Below are positions 6,397 to 7,945 of a stretch of 7,945 bases of DNA, one piece after another. Source of the DNA: RGIG6904 sp024680835 (GTDB lineage: Bacteria; Bacillota; Clostridia; Lachnospirales; Lachnospiraceae); NCBI GenBank assembly GCA_024680835.1, contig JAILBP010000137.1:1-7945 (forward strand). Direction: 5' to 3'. Each line of letters opens with the position of its first letter. The first letter of the stretch is position 1. A program made the translations under genes and the position numbers. The notes beneath the pieces are model-generated. The model saw only the letters and a program-made list of their open reading frames with translations, was not told the DNA's origin and did not search any database.

Positions 6397-7242
6397 ATGA
6401 CTAAGGTTAAACACACAAAGGCATTGGTGGTGTGGGTAGTGATGCTGGTCGTATTGCTGGTTGGCATAATACTCACGTTGCCGTATTCCGAACATCATGA
6501 GTCGATACAGGAAGCCATGAGAGATGCGGTTTTGCATGACGTCAACAAGATAAACGTATTCGGTATCGCTGTGGATCCTTCCCTTGCATCGGGATTTGTG
6601 GTCACGGCGGCATTGCTTTTGATAGCGCTTCTGATACGCATTTTTGCAATACCGAAGTTCAAGTACGTTCCGGGAAAGTTCCAGCTTCTGATAGAGGAGT
6701 GGGTAGGGCTTTTCGACAGGCTTGCGAAGGGCAACAGCCCGCACAGGAACAGAGCGTTGGGAGCTTATATCTTTGCAGCGGGATCCTATATTTTCACGGG
6801 CACGATGTTTGAGCTTTTCGGAATGCAGGGCCTCACTACAGAGGGACATTCGATATCACTACCCGCGCCACTGGCCAATATCAACGGCGCCATAGCCATG
6901 GGATGTTTTTCATACCTCTTCATCATGTTTGGTGGGCTGACGTCAAACGGAGGAAAGGGTGTCCTCGGTACTTTGAAGGAGTTTTCTCTTCCTCTTTCCA
7001 TGACATTCCGACTTTTCGGCGCACTGCTGTCCGGTATGCTCACCACGGAACTTGTGTATTATTTCATCACATTGAGTTTTGTGCTTCCGGTTCTGGTGGG
7101 CGTGCTCTTCACCGTGTTGCATGCACTGATACAGGCATACGTGCTGACGATGCTTACTTCCGTATATTACGGGGAGGTAACGGAAAAGCACGAGAAGAAG
7201 CCAAAAAAGAAAATGGTTGAGGCGGAGGCAGCAGCTGCCTGA
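6397..7242 (+). CDS. atpB: F-type ATP synthase subunit a
   Basis: The 281-residue membrane protein is the stator subunit that forms the two ion half-channels against the c-ring. Five to six hydrophobic segments are visible (about 10-28, 66-86, 121-140, 163-185, 197-224 and 226-257). The essential arginine is R205 in SMTFRLFGALLSG, equivalent to E. coli aR210, and Q246 in LIQAYVLTMLTSVYYGEV matches aQ252. Several positions usually polar are changed: E. coli N214 aligns with A209 and E219 with M214, while E218 lies four residues further on; the glutamate before the arginine (E195) is 10 residues away instead of 14. The C-terminus ends in a Lys-rich and then Glu/Ala-rich tail. AGAGG at 6383-6387 supports the start. 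It is the first gene after the promoter, with no atpI in between. Confidence 0.95.
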   Translation: MTKVKHTKALVVWVVMLVVLLVGIILTLPYSEHHESIQEAMRDAVLHDVNKINVFGIAVDPSLASGFVVTAALLLIALLIRIFAIPKFKYVPGKFQLLIEEWVGLFDRLAKGNSPHRNRALGAYIFAAGSYIFTGTMFELFGMQGLTTEGHSISLPAPLANINGAIAMGCFSYLFIMFGGLTSNGGKGVLGTLKEFSLPLSMTFRLFGALLSGMLTTELVYYFITLSFVLPVLVGVLFTVLHALIQAYVLTMLTSVYYGEVTEKHEKKPKKKMVEAEAAAA

Positions 7243-7306
7243 TCGCACATTCAGAATTTTGTATCATATTTCATAAAGAAGCTTTACAGCTACAAAGGAG
7301 GACGTA

Positions 7307-7573
7307 ATGGGAACATTGATGACAATCGCAACATTGTTGGCAGCTGGCGACATCACCGGAAAGGCCATAGGAGCTGCTATAGTAGTGGGTCTTGCTGCAA
7401 TAGGCGGTACTATAGGTATGGGAATCGCAATAGCTAAATCGAACGAGGGCGTTTCGAGACAGCCTGAGGCCGCCGGAGAGATCAGAACAGTCATGATGCT
7501 CGGTCTGGTGTTCATAGAGACAGTCGTTATCTATGCGTTGATCGTAGCAATCCTTATCGTGTTTGTAATGTGA
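7307..7573 (+). CDS. atpE: F-type ATP synthase subunit c
   Basis: This 88-residue proteolipid is a two-helix hairpin that assembles into the rotating c-ring. The first helix includes GGTIGMGIAIA (33-43), the polar loop has the invariant R51-Q52-P53, and the second helix carries the ion-binding glutamate E71 within LGLVFIETVVIY. T72 and Y76 occupy the positions of S66 and Y70 in the Ilyobacter tartaricus Na+-binding c subunit, but the site of its Q32 is M38 here, so coupling to H+ or Na+ is not settled. Length is near the 79-89 residues usual for the family. A very strong ribosome binding site (AAAGGAGG, 7294-7301, 5 bases before the ATG) and a 64-base AU-rich spacer after atpB fit the need for many c copies per complex. 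Confidence 0.97.
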   Translation: MGTLMTIATLLAAGDITGKAIGAAIVVGLAAIGGTIGMGIAIAKSNEGVSRQPEAAGEIRTVMMLGLVFIETVVIYALIVAILIVFVM

Positions 7574-7577
7574 GGGA

Positions 7578-7615
7578 GAAACGATCATGACGAAGTCATG
7601 ATTAGTAATCGTTTC
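7578..7615 (+). other. RNA hairpin 1 in the atpE-atpF gap
   Basis: An inner stem ATCATGAC (7584-7591) and GTCATGAT (7595-7602) closes on a GAA loop. It is nested in an outer stem GAAACG (7578-7583) with CGTTTC (7610-7615), leaving a 3' bulge at 7603-7609. There is no following T tract, so it is not a typical intrinsic terminator. It begins 5 bases after the atpE stop. Confidence 0.65.
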
Positions 7616-7624
7616 GACCGATAT

Positions 7625-7649
7625 GGCAGGATTGCAAAGCAATCGTGCC
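7625..7649 (+). other. RNA hairpin 2 in the atpE-atpF gap
   Basis: GGCA-G-GATTGC (7625-7635), loop AAA, and GCAATC-G-TGCC (7639-7649) form a 10-base-pair stem interrupted by one G-G mismatch. No T tract follows. It sits 23 bases before the atpF ribosome binding site. Confidence 0.7.
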
Positions 7650-7683
7650 GATACATATTATTGTGGATGTTGGAGGTGCAGAT

Positions 7684-7945
7684 ATGCCATTAGGAATAGA
7701 TTTTGCGCAGATTCTTTTACATCTGTTCAATGTTGTCATCCTGTTCGGCGGCCTGTATATACTGTTGTATGCTCCTGTGCTGGATTTCATGAAAAAGCGC
7801 GAGGATCATTACAAAGGGCTTGAGGAAGAGGCTGAGCGCAAGATGAGTGAGGCCATGGAAAAGAACGCCGAATACGATGAAAAGATGAGTAAGCTGGATG
7901 CTGAGCTGACTGCAAAGAGAGCTGAAGCTGAAAAAGAGCTTCAGC
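7684..7945 (+). CDS. atpF: F-type ATP synthase subunit b, 3'-truncated
   Basis: ATG 7684 follows GGAGG (7672-7676) by 7 bases, and the frame stays open to the window end, giving 87 complete codons. The N-terminus MPLGIDFAQILLHLFNVVIL leads into a single membrane helix (about residues 9-31), then the cytoplasmic helix begins with a basic/acidic segment (FMKKREDHYKGLEEEAERKM) and continues as a charged, Ala/Glu/Lys-rich coiled-coil, including DEKMSKLDAELTAKRAEAEK. This is the layout of subunit b, the peripheral stalk that ties F1 to subunit a. Position after atpB and atpE matches the standard atpBEFHAGDC order, so atpH would be expected next. About half of the usual 160-170 residues are visible. 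Confidence 0.95.
   Translation, partial: MPLGIDFAQILLHLFNVVILFGGLYILLYAPVLDFMKKREDHYKGLEEEAERKMSEAMEKNAEYDEKMSKLDAELTAKRAEAEKELQ

Noticed and set aside
6118..6849. A 243-residue open frame on the minus strand across hsp20, the terminator and atpB
   Set aside because: It crosses a strong terminator and promoter and is antisense to two confident genes; its sequence shows no recognisable domain.
7623..7823. A + strand open frame of 66 codons overlapping atpF
   Set aside because: It is out of frame with the clear subunit b sequence, begins inside hairpin 2 and is cysteine/arginine-rich as expected for a shadow frame.

Overview
The window looks like chromosomal DNA from a low-to-mid GC Gram-positive bacterium, most likely of the class Clostridia and possibly a Lachnospiraceae relative. 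The support is a perfect CIRCE operator, strong AGGAGG-type ribosome binding sites, compact F-type ATPase genes with Firmicutes-like sequences, and the style of the cell-surface glycosyltransferases. The genus assignment is inference and not firm.

The left two thirds (1-5536) is the 3' end of a surface or exopolysaccharide cluster, all on the + strand. It holds a 5'-truncated GT4 glycosyltransferase, a second GT4 enzyme with a cysteine cluster (WcaC-like), a membrane acyltransferase of the acyltransferase-3 family, a third divergent GT4 enzyme, and a GT2 glycosyltransferase. The GT2 gene is broken by two opposite frameshifts, both in 7-base homopolymers (A7 and G7). The first four genes are 39-65 bases apart and probably co-transcribed. 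The GT2 gene follows a 162-base gap. Together the glycosyltransferases would build an oligosaccharide repeat unit that the acyltransferase decorates.

The middle (5537-6297) is a self-contained heat-shock unit: an HrcA/CIRCE operator that overlaps the -35 box of a near-consensus promoter, an unusually long leader of about 170 bases built partly of short repeats, an Hsp20 small heat-shock protein, and a strong intrinsic terminator.

The right end (6298-7945) is the start of the F-type ATP synthase operon. It has its own promoter, then atpB (subunit a), atpE (subunit c) and atpF (subunit b, cut by the window edge and readable to 7945). No atpI lies ahead of atpB. Two tandem RNA hairpins fill the atpE-atpF gap. 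Subunits a and c show substitutions at positions important for ion translocation.

I see no CRISPR array, tRNA, rRNA, insertion sequence or phage gene, and no convincing new multi-gene system. The points most worth a second look are the double homopolymer frameshift, the repeat-rich hsp20 leader, the atpE-atpF hairpins and the unusual F0 residues.
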